From positions 355,447-419,446 of the forward strand of contig NZ_KB849176.1 in assembly GCF_000367925.1 (NCBI RefSeq): DNA of 64,000 nucleotides, read 5' to 3'. Positions within the stretch are counted from its first letter, which is position 1. The number at the start of each line of letters is the position of its first letter. Made by a program: the position numbers and the translations under genes. A model generated the notes under the pieces. That model was not told the origin of the DNA, made no database searches, and saw nothing but the letters and a program-made list of their open reading frames with translations. Positions 8,062-15,861 of this stretch are shown here, piece by piece. The DNA is from Acinetobacter bohemicus ANC 3994. Its GTDB lineage: Bacteria > Pseudomonadota > Gammaproteobacteria > Pseudomonadales > Moraxellaceae.

Positions 8062-9054
8062 ATGTCACAAGCAACCATGCAACAAGTCATCATTACCGAA
8101 CCGGGTGGCCCAGAAAAATTAGCTTATGAAGCCGTCGCTATTCCAACTGCACAAGCAGACGAAGTTTTAGTAAAAGTACATGCCTTTGGTATTAACCGTC
8201 CAGACATCTTACAGCGTCAAGGCTTATACCCAATGCCTAAAGGTGTAACACCTGTACCGGGCTTGGAAGTGGCTGGGGAAATTATTGCAGTCGGTACAAA
8301 TGTTAGTCAGTTTAAAGTGGGTGATAAAGTTTGTGGGCTTACTAATGGCGGTGGCTACGCAGAATATTGCGTTGTGCCTGAAAGCCAGACTTTGAACATT
8401 CCTGAAAATGTCAGTTTTAGTCAAGCGGCAGCGATTCCTGAAACCTTCTTTACCGTCTGGGCAAATGTATTCCAAATGGCTAAAGCCAAAGCGGGCGAAA
8501 CCATTTTGGTTCATGGTGGAACCAGTGGGATTGGTACGACTGCGTTGATGCTGTGTAAAGTGCTTGGTCTTAAAACTTTTGCAACGGTCGGTTCTGATGA
8601 CAAGGTGGCTGCTATTGCAGAACTTACAGATGCCATTAACTATAAAACTCAAGACTTCGAACAAGTGATTAATGAGAAAACGGATAATGGTGGCGTAGAT
8701 ATAATTTTAGATATGGTCGGTGCACCTTATTTAGAGCGTAATTTAAATCTTTTACGTCGTGATGGGCGTTTGGTCTATATCGCATTTTTGGCTGGGGCTA
8801 AAGCCAAAGATGTAAAACTCGGTCAAATTATGATGAAACGTTTGACCATTACCGGTTCAACTATGCGAGCGCGTACCACGGCTGAAAAAGCTGAAATTGC
8901 TCAAGGCTTAAAAGACACTGTTGCACCACTTTGGGCAAAAGGTGAATGTTTACCTATGATTTACAAGACCTTTAAGTTTGATCAAATTGTCGATGCGCAT
9001 ATTGCGATGGATATAGGTGATCATGTCGGTAAGATCGTAGTGGAAGTGATTTAA
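8062..9054 (+). CDS. NAD(P)H-quinone oxidoreductase (PIG3/QOR family)
   Basis: A 330-residue medium-chain dehydrogenase/reductase without catalytic zinc. The N-terminal GroES-like domain contains VKVHAFGINRPDILQRQGLYPMP and GLEVAGEI; the Rossmann half starts near residue 140 with ILVHGGTSGIGTTALMLCK, and GGVDIILDMVGAPYLERNLNLL follows. These are hallmarks of the PIG3-like quinone reductases, which reduce quinones with NADPH in the cytoplasm. The ATG has a GGGAAA ribosome binding site. It is monocistronic, with its own terminator. The physiological substrate is not predictable. Confidence 0.92.
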   Translation: MSQATMQQVIITEPGGPEKLAYEAVAIPTAQADEVLVKVHAFGINRPDILQRQGLYPMPKGVTPVPGLEVAGEIIAVGTNVSQFKVGDKVCGLTNGGGYAEYCVVPESQTLNIPENVSFSQAAAIPETFFTVWANVFQMAKAKAGETILVHGGTSGIGTTALMLCKVLGLKTFATVGSDDKVAAIAELTDAINYKTQDFEQVINEKTDNGGVDIILDMVGAPYLERNLNLLRRDGRLVYIAFLAGAKAKDVKLGQIMMKRLTITGSTMRARTTAEKAEIAQGLKDTVAPLWAKGECLPMIYKTFKFDQIVDAHIAMDIGDHVGKIVVEVI

Positions 9055-9070
9055 AAATTTAAGTCTTCTT

Positions 9071-9103
9071 AAATCCCTCTGTAATAAAGAGGGATTTTTT
9101 TCT
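9071..9103 (+). terminator. Terminator of the quinone oxidoreductase gene
   Basis: AAATCCCTCT (9071-9080) pairs with AGAGGGATTT (9088-9097), followed by T-rich sequence. The words resemble those of the cysD-cysN repeat. Confidence 0.85.
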
Positions 9104-9240
9104 GTTTTAAAAGGTGAGCGGTTTTATTAGACCACTACAAGTGCTGCTGCGTAAGAAGGGGGTAAAATAAGAAATAAAGATCGGAAATAAATCGCTAAGT
9201 TTTTATGATATAAATATTGTTAAACTCAAATTTCAGACAT

Positions 9241-9262
9241 AAAAAAACCAGCATAAGCTGGG
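9241..9262 (-). terminator. Terminator of the tRNA-Cys/Leu transcript
   Basis: On the minus strand, CCAGC-ttat-GCTGG followed by T7, downstream of tRNA-Leu. A second inverted repeat, GCACCATTTTA/TAAAATGGTGC, lies between it and the tRNA (9272-9301) and includes the tRNA 3' tail. Confidence 0.8.
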
Positions 9263-9295
9263 ATTTTTATTGCACCATTTTAAGAAGTATTAAAA

Positions 9296-9381
9296 TGGTG
9301 CCCGAGGCCAGACTCGAACTGGCACGCTTTGTGGGCGGGGGATTTTAAATCCCCTGTGTCTACCGATTTCACCACTCGGGC
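9296..9381 (-). tRNA. tRNA-Leu (UAA)
   Basis: Read on the minus strand, the acceptor GCCCGAG pairs with CTCGGGC and is followed by ACCA. The anticodon stem GGGGA/TCCCC holds the loop TTTAAAA, anticodon TAA. A long variable arm (CGCCCACAAAGCG) and the T-arm GTTCGAGTC complete a class II tRNA. The encoded CCA ends at 9296. Confidence 0.96.
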
Positions 9382-9393
9382 ATTTTAACAAGA

Positions 9394-9467
9394 TGGAGGC
9401 GGAGGTCGGAATCGAACCGGCGTACACGGAGTTGCAGTCCGCTGCATGACCACTCTGCCACCCCGCC
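9394..9467 (-). tRNA. tRNA-Cys (GCA)
   Basis: Minus strand: acceptor GGCGGGG pairs imperfectly with CCTCCGCC, the anticodon loop is CTGCAAC with anticodon GCA, the T-arm is GGTTCGATTCC and CCA is encoded. It lies 12 bases upstream of tRNA-Leu in the same transcript. Confidence 0.96.
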
Positions 9468-9484
9468 ATGTCTTGTTGATGCGT

Positions 9485-9512
9485 ATATTAGCAACCTTTG
9501 AAAAAAAAACAA
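9485..9512 (-). promoter_or_regulatory. Sigma-70 promoter of the tRNA-Cys/Leu operon
   Basis: On the minus strand, TTGTTT (-35, 9507-9512) and TAATAT (-10, 9485-9490) are separated by 16 bp and end 17 bp before tRNA-Cys. Confidence 0.6.
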
Positions 9513-9619
9513 TACTATAAATAGTGTATATGCACATAAAATCGGCATATAGAATAAAATTGGCTAAATAATCATGTATTATTTGCGAAATTGATTCATA
9601 TCTACTCTGGAGATGTGCC

Positions 9620-10468
9620 GTGGCATTAGTTTTAGATGGTCGTGCATTGGCAAAACAAATTGAAGCTGACTTGCTAACACGTGTAGAAGCGTTAAAAGCA
9701 AAAACAGGTCGTACCCCAATCCTTGCGACGATTTTGGTCGGTGATGATGGTGCATCTGCAACGTATGTGCGTATGAAAGGGAATGCTTGCCGTCGTGTCG
9801 GTATGGATTCATTAAAAGTTGAATTAGGTAAAGAAACCACCACTGAACAACTTTTGGCAGAAATTGAGAAACTCAATGCCAATCCAGATGTTCACGGTAT
9901 TTTGTTGCAACATCCAGTACCAGAACAAATTGATGAGCGTGCATGTTTCGATGCAATCTCCCTTGCAAAAGATGTCGATGGTGTAACTTGCCTTGGTTTT
10001 GGTCGTATGGCAATGGGTGAAGCAGCATACGGTTCTGCAACGCCTGCCGGCATCATGACCATTCTAAAAGAAAACAACATTGAAATTGCAGGTCAACATG
10101 CGGTTGTTGTTGGTCGTTCTGCAATTTTGGGTAAACCAATGGCGATGATGTTGCTGCAAGCCAATGCAACAGTCACGATTTGTCATTCACGTACTAAAAA
10201 TCTTCCAGAACTTGTAAAACAAGCGGATATTATTGTCGGTGCTGTCGGTAAAGCTGAATTGATCCAAAAAGACTGGATTAAACAAGGCGCTGTGGTGGTT
10301 GATGCCGGTTTCCATCCACGTGATGGTGGCGGTGTGGGTGATATTCAATTGGTGGGTATTGAAGATGTGGCATCTGCGTATACACCTGTTCCGGGTGGTG
10401 TAGGGCCAATGACCATTACCACGTTGATTCGTCAAACGGTTGAAGCTGCTGAAAAAGCTTTAGGTTAA
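9620..10468 (+). CDS. folD: Bifunctional methylene-THF dehydrogenase/cyclohydrolase (FolD)
   Basis: FolD interconverts 5,10-methylene-THF, 5,10-methenyl-THF and 10-formyl-THF, supplying one-carbon units for purines and formyl-Met. Motifs: DGASATYVRMKGNACRRVGM (catalytic region near residue 45-60), HGILLQHPVPEQID, KDVDGVTCLGFGRM, the NADP-binding GRSAILGKPMAMMLLQ near residue 165, and TPVPGGVGPMTITTL at the C-terminus. Its 282 residues are normal for the family. Translation starts at a GTG with CTGGAG upstream; no better ATG precedes the conserved N-terminus. It is divergent from the tRNA operon and stands alone. Confidence 0.97.
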   Translation: MALVLDGRALAKQIEADLLTRVEALKAKTGRTPILATILVGDDGASATYVRMKGNACRRVGMDSLKVELGKETTTEQLLAEIEKLNANPDVHGILLQHPVPEQIDERACFDAISLAKDVDGVTCLGFGRMAMGEAAYGSATPAGIMTILKENNIEIAGQHAVVVGRSAILGKPMAMMLLQANATVTICHSRTKNLPELVKQADIIVGAVGKAELIQKDWIKQGAVVVDAGFHPRDGGGVGDIQLVGIEDVASAYTPVPGGVGPMTITTLIRQTVEAAEKALG

Positions 10469-10519
10469 TTTTTATAAGATTCCAAAATCAGTTTTATGTT
10501 GGTTTTGGAGTCATGACAT

Positions 10520-10652
10520 CGTCATTTGCTGCTGTTTGAGGCAGGACTAAATTCGATAAAAATGTTTCTGCGAAGCATTAAATAAATGATGGTTTCAGTC
10601 GAGTTCAGCAAATGGCAATGGTTTTCCTACTTTTGTCGAAACAAAAGTAGGT
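10520..10652. repeat. Intergenic palindromic repeat (CCTACTTTTG family)
   Basis: Two nested inverted repeats: CATTTGCTG (10523-10531) with CAGCAAATG (10606-10614), and CCTACTTTTG (10626-10635) with CAAAAGTAGG (10642-10651). The second palindrome recurs with identical arms at 46102-46127. From memory, similar sequences are common between Acinetobacter genes. No ORF is present. Confidence 0.6.
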
Positions 10653-10733
10653 CGAACCGAAGGTTATGCACACCATGCGTCTTAACGTGTAAGACCCCGT
10701 CGTGCGTTTATTAAAAAATTCAACAAATATAAA

Positions 10734-11408
10734 GTGTCCATGACCTGTACTTTCCAATTTCCTCAAGCACCCGAACATCTGCTAAAAGCCTTGCATGAGG
10801 TGATTCCAAATTGTGATCTTTTAGCTCAGCAACTTCCCGAGACACCCATTTCACTGTGGCTCATTCCACCCGTATTTCCAACCGATCGCTTGGATGATGA
10901 AGTGATTCGTCGTATTTGGAACGATACGCCATATTGGATCTTCTGTTGGGCTTCAGGGTTGGCAATGGCGCAGTGGTTGCTTGCAGAGCCGCATCATGTC
11001 AAAGATAAAGTCGTTCTGGATTTTGGCGCAGGATCGGGTGTCGTGGCCATTGCAGCGAAAATGGCAGGTGCAAAACGCGTTATCTGTTGTGATATAGATC
11101 CAATCAGTTTGGATTCTTGCCGTGCCAATGCTGAATTAAATGCTGTGGAACTCGAATATTTAGATGATCTGTATCAAGCTGAACAAGTCGATGTACTTTT
11201 GGCTGCGGATGTACTTTATGATCAATGCAATCGTTTTTTCTTAGATGAGTTTCTGAAATTTGCGCCAGAAGTATGGGTTGCAGACAGTCGAGTAAAAAAC
11301 TTTAGTCATTCGAATTATCAAAAACTGGATGAACGTAGTGCGACCACTTGGCCAGATTTGGATGAGTCGAAGGAATTTCGTAATGTCAGTTTCTATAAGA
11401 CGCTGTAA
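10734..11408 (+). CDS. Class I SAM-dependent methyltransferase (protein Lys MTase-like)
   Basis: A 224-residue Rossmann methyltransferase. Motif I is VVLDFGAGSGVVAIAAKMAG near residue 95, followed by the acidic end of strand 2, VICCDIDPISLDSCRANAELN, and the post-II motif VDVLLAADVLYDQ near residue 155. This DVLYD pattern and the WASGLAMAQWLL segment before motif I are typical of the ETFB-lysine methyltransferase/Nnt1-like group, which methylate proteins. The GTG at 10734 and the ATG at 10740 are both possible starts. It stands alone between a repeat and a convergent lipoprotein gene. The substrate is not predictable. Confidence 0.85.
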   Translation: MSMTCTFQFPQAPEHLLKALHEVIPNCDLLAQQLPETPISLWLIPPVFPTDRLDDEVIRRIWNDTPYWIFCWASGLAMAQWLLAEPHHVKDKVVLDFGAGSGVVAIAAKMAGAKRVICCDIDPISLDSCRANAELNAVELEYLDDLYQAEQVDVLLAADVLYDQCNRFFLDEFLKFAPEVWVADSRVKNFSHSNYQKLDERSATTWPDLDESKEFRNVSFYKTL

Positions 11409-11432
11409 TGAGCGTCTTATAGATTATTTTAC

Positions 11433-11861
11433 TTAAGAACAGGTATAACGAACCACGCGCAATGTACTCGGGCGAGTATTTAGGGCTTGGCGAGTTGCAT
11501 AATCTTCGCTGTTGTATAGGTCGGGCGTGTTGCTCAAGCTAATACTGGTACGGCTGTTACCAATTTGACGACCCGATTTTTCAGGTTGAGTGGCAGGGTT
11601 TACAATTTCATTGATACTTAAAATACTTAAGGTGTATTGTTTGTTTGCGCCTAAAACTTTTTGACATGCACGTTGTAATTTATTTTCATCCTTTTGTTGG
11701 TTTTGGCGACCAGCCAAAGTATAAGCCAAAGTTGCGGTATTCTGCGATTGGCTTTCAATTTGATAGCCTGTATAGCCATTGTCTTGACGGGGAGTGCTTT
11801 GACACGCAGTAAGCCCAAGCGCAATAAAACCTAAGCCAAGCAATTTATAGGTATTGTTCAT
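11433..11861 (-). CDS. Hypothetical lipoprotein
   Basis: Begins MNNTYKLLGLGFIALGLTACQST, a lipoprotein signal peptide with lipobox LTAC. The mature part (about 120 residues) is Gln/Asn/Thr-rich and ends in TLRVVRYTCS, with two further cysteines (one in LQRACQKVLGANK). I do not recognise a family. An upstream in-frame start adds only five residues (MELLK) before the lipoprotein start and is less plausible. It is convergent with the methyltransferase gene, 24 bases between stops. Confidence 0.75.
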   Translation of the reverse strand: MNNTYKLLGLGFIALGLTACQSTPRQDNGYTGYQIESQSQNTATLAYTLAGRQNQQKDENKLQRACQKVLGANKQYTLSILSINEIVNPATQPEKSGRQIGNSRTSISLSNTPDLYNSEDYATRQALNTRPSTLRVVRYTCS

Positions 11862-11945
11862 CTTCAAAAGTTCCAAGCGTTATTATTGTATTGAGTATGC
11901 CATAAGCTTATTTTTTTAACGATCTCAGATCGGTCTATATTGCAT

Positions 11946-11986
11946 AAAAAAGCTTTCCAATGGTGACTCTTTAGAAAGCTTTTTTT
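11946..11986 (-). terminator. Terminator downstream of kgtP
   Basis: Inverted repeat AAAAAGCTTTC ... GAAAGCTTTTTTT with a 16-base loop, usable on both strands. On the minus strand it follows the kgtP stop codon by about 100 bases. Confidence 0.6.
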
Positions 11987-12085
11987 AGATGATTTTTCAA
12001 CTAAGTTGCATAGGCTTAGACATGAATAATGATGTCATCCAGCAAAAGAAAATTGTAAAATATCTCCTTTAAAAAAGCCCTCAAA

Positions 12086-13393
12086 TTAATGTTCTTTAAT
12101 TTCTGAATGGTGTTTGGTATCTTTCATAAAGATATAAACAATCAAAGAGATAGAAATTAAAATAGTGACATAAATGAAGTACCAAGACTCATGTCCCGCT
12201 TCTTTAAAACTGAGTGCGAAAAACTCTGCTGTTCCCCCAAATAGGGTGTTGGCAAGTGCGTAGGGAAGGGCAACCCCTAATGCACGGATGTGGGCAGGAA
12301 ACATTTCTGCTTTCACCACAGCATTGATGGATGTGTAACCTGTAACAATCACTAAACCTACTAAGCAAATCCAAAATGCTGACCAATAATCTTGAGTTTG
12401 TCCTAATTTATCAAAGAGGAAATAAGTAAATAAAACACCAAGTACACCAAAGCTAATCATGAGCGGTTTTCGACCAACTTTGTCGGACAAAGCACCTGCG
12501 AAGGGTTGCAAACACATGAAAATAAACAGTGCCAAGGTGGTGATTTGCGTAGCTTCAGGTTTGCTAAATCCGGAAGTATTTACCAGATATTTTTGTAGAT
12601 AAGTCGTGTAAGTGTAAAAAGCAACCGTACCGCCAGCAGTTAAAAATAAAACTGTAAATGCTTGTCTAGGATAATGTTTGAATAAGGAAAACATGCTGGA
12701 TTCAGGTTGGTTTTTATCTTGTTGTGCATTTTTAAAAGATTGAGTCTCTAATAGTCCGCGACGAATATAAAAGACCACAATAGCGAGGCAAGCACCGATA
12801 AAGAATGGAATTCGCCATCCCCAAGCATGGAGTTGTTCTTCGGTGAGTACAAATTGCAAAATGAGTAAAACGCAGAGGGCGGTGAGCTGTCCTGCAATAA
12901 GCGTGACATATTGAAAACTGGAAAAAAAGCCGCGTCGATTTTTTTCTGCCATTTCACTGAGATAGGTTGCACTTGCACCATATTCTCCACCAACACTTAA
13001 GCCTTGAATGAGTCGGGCAACCACTAAAATAATCGGTGAAAATATCCCAATTTGATCATGCGTGGGAGCGATCGCGATCATCAGGGAGCCAATACACATC
13101 AGTGTCACAGAAAGGGTTAGGCCTGATTTACGTCCTTTTTTATCTGAGTAAATGCCCATAATCCAAGCCCCAATCGGGCGCATTAAAAAGCCGACCGCAA
13201 AAATAGCAGCAGCTTGGAGTAATTGTGCAGTTTGGCTGCCTTTGGGGAAGAATGCATGGGCAAAATATAATGTAAATGCAGCATAGACATACCAGTCATA
13301 CCATTCAACCAGATTACCTGCTGATCCGCCTAGAATGGATTTGACCCGCGTTTTAGTGTCTAGATGTGCTTGCGGGACATTTTGTTCAATCAT
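12086..13393 (-). CDS. kgtP: MFS metabolite:H+ symporter, KgtP-like
   Basis: A 435-residue transporter with 12 predicted membrane helices, metabolite:proton symporter group of the major facilitator superfamily. It closely follows the pattern I recall for the E. coli alpha-ketoglutarate permease: GNLVEWYDWYVYAAFTLYFA at the first helix, AVGFLMRPIGAWIMGIYSDK in loop 2-3, GLSVGGEYGASATYLSEMA in helix 4, FLTAGGTVAFYTYTTYLQKY in helix 7 and KAEMFPAHIRALGVALPYAL near helix 11. It probably imports 2-oxoglutarate or a related dicarboxylate. The start ATG at 13393 lacks an obvious strong ribosome binding site. The gene is divergent from glpD. Confidence 0.85.
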   Translation of the reverse strand: MIEQNVPQAHLDTKTRVKSILGGSAGNLVEWYDWYVYAAFTLYFAHAFFPKGSQTAQLLQAAAIFAVGFLMRPIGAWIMGIYSDKKGRKSGLTLSVTLMCIGSLMIAIAPTHDQIGIFSPIILVVARLIQGLSVGGEYGASATYLSEMAEKNRRGFFSSFQYVTLIAGQLTALCVLLILQFVLTEEQLHAWGWRIPFFIGACLAIVVFYIRRGLLETQSFKNAQQDKNQPESSMFSLFKHYPRQAFTVLFLTAGGTVAFYTYTTYLQKYLVNTSGFSKPEATQITTLALFIFMCLQPFAGALSDKVGRKPLMISFGVLGVLFTYFLFDKLGQTQDYWSAFWICLVGLVIVTGYTSINAVVKAEMFPAHIRALGVALPYALANTLFGGTAEFFALSFKEAGHESWYFIYVTILISISLIVYIFMKDTKHHSEIKEH

Positions 13394-13694
13394 ATCGACA
13401 CGTCCATTTTGTTATTCTTTTTAAATGGTAAACCAATTGTTTTAATGACATAAGCATATGGATTTTTAGTTTTGTACAAAAAATGTGCGATATTGGGTTT
13501 TTTAAGGAATAGGTTGAAAGGAAGAGGGGAGTTATTGCTGTAAATGCTTTAAATCACTCATGTGAAATGGTGATTTTCTTTCCATTAAACGGATAGATGA
13601 TTTCTCGGTGTCATTTCATTTTAAATAGTGTTAAGTTTCCTAAAATAAGAACAAGTTTAAGCCCAATTTTTTTAATAATATAAGGGAGGGAATC
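13394..13694. other. Divergent kgtP/glpD intergenic region
   Basis: About 300 AT-rich bases between divergent genes. The GGGAGGG ribosome binding site of glpD sits at its right end. I see no convincing operator, hairpin or additional ORF. Confidence 0.35.
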
Positions 13695-15209
13695 ATGCAA
13701 GTTAGTCATCCTGTTTATGATGTGGTTGTTGTGGGTGGTGGAATTAATGGCGTTGGTGTTGCTGTTGACGCTGTAGGGCGTGGCTTGTCTGTGTTTTTGT
13801 GTGAGAAGGATGATTTAGCCAGTCATACTTCTTCAGCGAGCAGTAAGCTTATTCATGGTGGTTTACGTTATCTTGAGCATAAAGAGTTTCGTTTAGTGCG
13901 TGAAGCTTTAGCCGAACGAGAGATTTTATTGGCCAAAGCCCCGCATATTATTCGCCCTTTGCGTTTTATTATGCCCCATCAGCCCCATTTGCGTCCTGCG
14001 TGGCTAATTCGAACGGGCTTATTTTTTTATGATCATTTGGGTAAAAGAGAAAAATTAGCAGGTTCAAAACATATTACTTTTGATGTGGCAACAAGCCCTT
14101 TAAAAGCGGAAATTACTCAGGGTTTTGAATATTCTGATTGTGCTGTGGATGATGCACGATTAGTGGTGTTAAATGCGATACAAGCGCGGGAACAAGGGGC
14201 TCATATTGCGACCCAAACCCGATGTACATCGGCTTACCGTGAAAATGGTTTGTGGGTGATTGATTTAGAAAATACGCAAGGCCGTTATACCGTTCAGGCG
14301 AAGGCGTTGGTGAATGCTGCTGGGCCGTGGGTGGCGCAATTTATTCAACAGAATTTAAAGCAAAAATCACCTTATGGTCTTCGGCTGATTCAAGGCAGTC
14401 ATATTGTTGTGCCTAAAATTTATGCAGGGGGTAAGGCATTTATTCTGCAAAATGATGATCACCGGATTGTTTTTGCAATTCCTTATTTAGATCAATACAC
14501 CCTTATTGGGACAACGGATCATGAATATCAAGGTGATTTAAATAAAGTTGCGATTACCCAGCCAGAAATGGACTATTTATTGGATGTTTATAATGATCAC
14601 TTTAAGCATCAATTAGGTCCTCAGGATATTTTATATACTTATTCAGGCGTGAGGTCTTTATGCGATGATGAGTCTGATAATCCATCGGCGATTACCCGTG
14701 ATTATACTTTGGCGCTCTCGCAAGAGCAGGATGCGCCTTTGCTTTCGGTGTTTGGAGGTAAACTCACCACCTATAGGAAGTTAGCAGAATCTGCCATGAC
14801 ATACTTACAGCCTTTCTTCCCGACCATGAAAAAGCCTTGGACAGAAAAAGCGTTATTGCCCGGTGCAGAGAACTTGGTTTCAGTTGAACTTTTAATTCAG
14901 CAGATTTTACAAGCAGTTCAAGATGTATCTGTTCAATTGGCTTCAAGGTGGGCGCATGCCTATGGTTCAAGGGTGTGGGTGTTTTTGAACAATATTTCAA
15001 TGTTACATGAGCTTGGGCAAGATTTTGGGCATGGGCTGTATGCGCAAGAAGTGGATTATTTGGTGAATCAAGAATGGGCGATCACGAGTTCTGATATTTT
15101 GTGGCGTAGAAGTAAATTAGGTCTAGAATTTACTGAAACTGAGATTCAAGCTCTGGATGAGTATTTGCTTGAGCTACATAAACGCCGTGCCATGTCTGCT
15201 GTAGCTTAA
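13695..15209 (+). CDS. glpD: Aerobic glycerol-3-phosphate dehydrogenase (GlpD)
   Basis: A membrane-associated FAD enzyme that oxidises sn-glycerol-3-phosphate to dihydroxyacetone phosphate and passes electrons to quinone. The N-terminal dinucleotide fold reads YDVVVVGGGINGVGVAVDA, followed by SSASSKLIHGGLRYLEH (FAD and substrate contacts), ALVNAAGPWVAQF near residue 210, and SVFGGKLTTYRKLAESAM near residue 350. Its 504 residues are normal for the GlpD family. The C-terminal helical domain ends about residue 500. A strong ribosome binding site GGGAGGG precedes ATG. No glpK or glpF neighbour is present, so it is monocistronic here. Confidence 0.96.
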   Translation: MQVSHPVYDVVVVGGGINGVGVAVDAVGRGLSVFLCEKDDLASHTSSASSKLIHGGLRYLEHKEFRLVREALAEREILLAKAPHIIRPLRFIMPHQPHLRPAWLIRTGLFFYDHLGKREKLAGSKHITFDVATSPLKAEITQGFEYSDCAVDDARLVVLNAIQAREQGAHIATQTRCTSAYRENGLWVIDLENTQGRYTVQAKALVNAAGPWVAQFIQQNLKQKSPYGLRLIQGSHIVVPKIYAGGKAFILQNDDHRIVFAIPYLDQYTLIGTTDHEYQGDLNKVAITQPEMDYLLDVYNDHFKHQLGPQDILYTYSGVRSLCDDESDNPSAITRDYTLALSQEQDAPLLSVFGGKLTTYRKLAESAMTYLQPFFPTMKKPWTEKALLPGAENLVSVELLIQQILQAVQDVSVQLASRWAHAYGSRVWVFLNNISMLHELGQDFGHGLYAQEVDYLVNQEWAITSSDILWRRSKLGLEFTETEIQALDEYLLELHKRRAMSAVA

Positions 15210-15295
15210 TTTTTTGATTGGATATTTTGAGCCTTTGGGTGGAAATGGCAATGATCTTGTCCGACTCCATTTGCTTTTTGCGATGTTAACTTTGA

Positions 15296-15332
15296 ATGGA
15301 TAGCAGCTCGGGTTGCTATCCATTTTAAATTT
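15296..15332 (+). terminator. Terminator of glpD
   Basis: ATGGATAGCA (15296-15305) pairs with TGCTATCCAT (15314-15323), followed by TTTAAATTTTATTTT. Confidence 0.75.
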
Positions 15333-15360
15333 TATTTTGAGCTATAGGTTGTTTATATAA

Positions 15361-15386
15361 AAAAAGGTCACCGCAGTGACCTTTTT
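15361..15386 (-). terminator. Bidirectional terminator between glpD and the secreted-protein gene
   Basis: AAAAAGGTCAC-cgca-GTGACCTTTTT, symmetrical with T-runs on both strands. On the minus strand it follows the stop codon of the 15402-15767 gene. Confidence 0.85.
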
Positions 15387-15401
15387 AGCTGTTTTAAATC
15401 A

Positions 15402-15767
15402 TTAGATTTCTATGCCGCCTAGTGCTTTGCAGTCAACAGGGGTATTCCATTTTACAGCTGTGCCCCACATTACTGGTCGTACAACTCGCCAAGGCCAAAA
15501 TCCAAATCTTTGGCTGGCATTGTAGCTGATGACCACGTTACCACCCACTTGATGCGCTCGCTCTGCAAAGCGCGGATACAGCTCTACGACGCTGCCGTAT
15601 GTACCTTTGGCAACTTTAATACGTTTTTTAATCTGAAATTGGCTAGAATCTGGCGTACCTTTGATTGCACAGATATGAATAGCAGGTTGTTCGGTCGTCT
15701 CTGGTTTAGCCATCGCAAGACTAGATACGCCGAGTAAGCAGGCTGTTAGTGTGAATGTTTTTAGCAT
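15402..15767 (-). CDS. Exported hypothetical protein, 121 aa
   Basis: A signal peptide (MLKTFTLTACLLGVSSLAMA) with a cleavage site after AMA is followed by about 100 residues containing two cysteines (HICAIKG and VDCKALGG). The core YPRFAERAHQVGGNVVISYNASQ has the AxxxGGNxVV pattern seen in several small envelope proteins, but I cannot name the family. A Trp/Arg-rich stretch FGFWPWRVVRP follows. It is probably periplasmic with one disulfide. It lies between two hairpin terminators and is monocistronic. The function is unknown. Confidence 0.75.
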   Translation of the reverse strand: MLKTFTLTACLLGVSSLAMAKPETTEQPAIHICAIKGTPDSSQFQIKKRIKVAKGTYGSVVELYPRFAERAHQVGGNVVISYNASQRFGFWPWRVVRPVMWGTAVKWNTPVDCKALGGIEI

Positions 15768-15821
15768 GAGTTGCCCCTTGTTGTAATAAAGTTTTTTAGA
15801 TTTTTTGTAATGTGTAATTCT

Positions 15822-15849
15822 AAAAAAAAGGTCGCCGAAGCGACCTTTT
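15822..15849 (-). terminator. Terminator of pckG
   Basis: GGTCGC-cgaa-GCGACC with A-run before and TTTT after. It lies directly downstream of pckG on the minus strand. Confidence 0.85.
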
Positions 15850-15861
15850 ATTCACTTTAGA

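Noticed and set aside
9385..9882. Minus-strand ORF of 165 codons over the tRNA genes and the folD start
   Set aside because: It runs through two tRNA genes and the 5' end of folD; no protein-like features.
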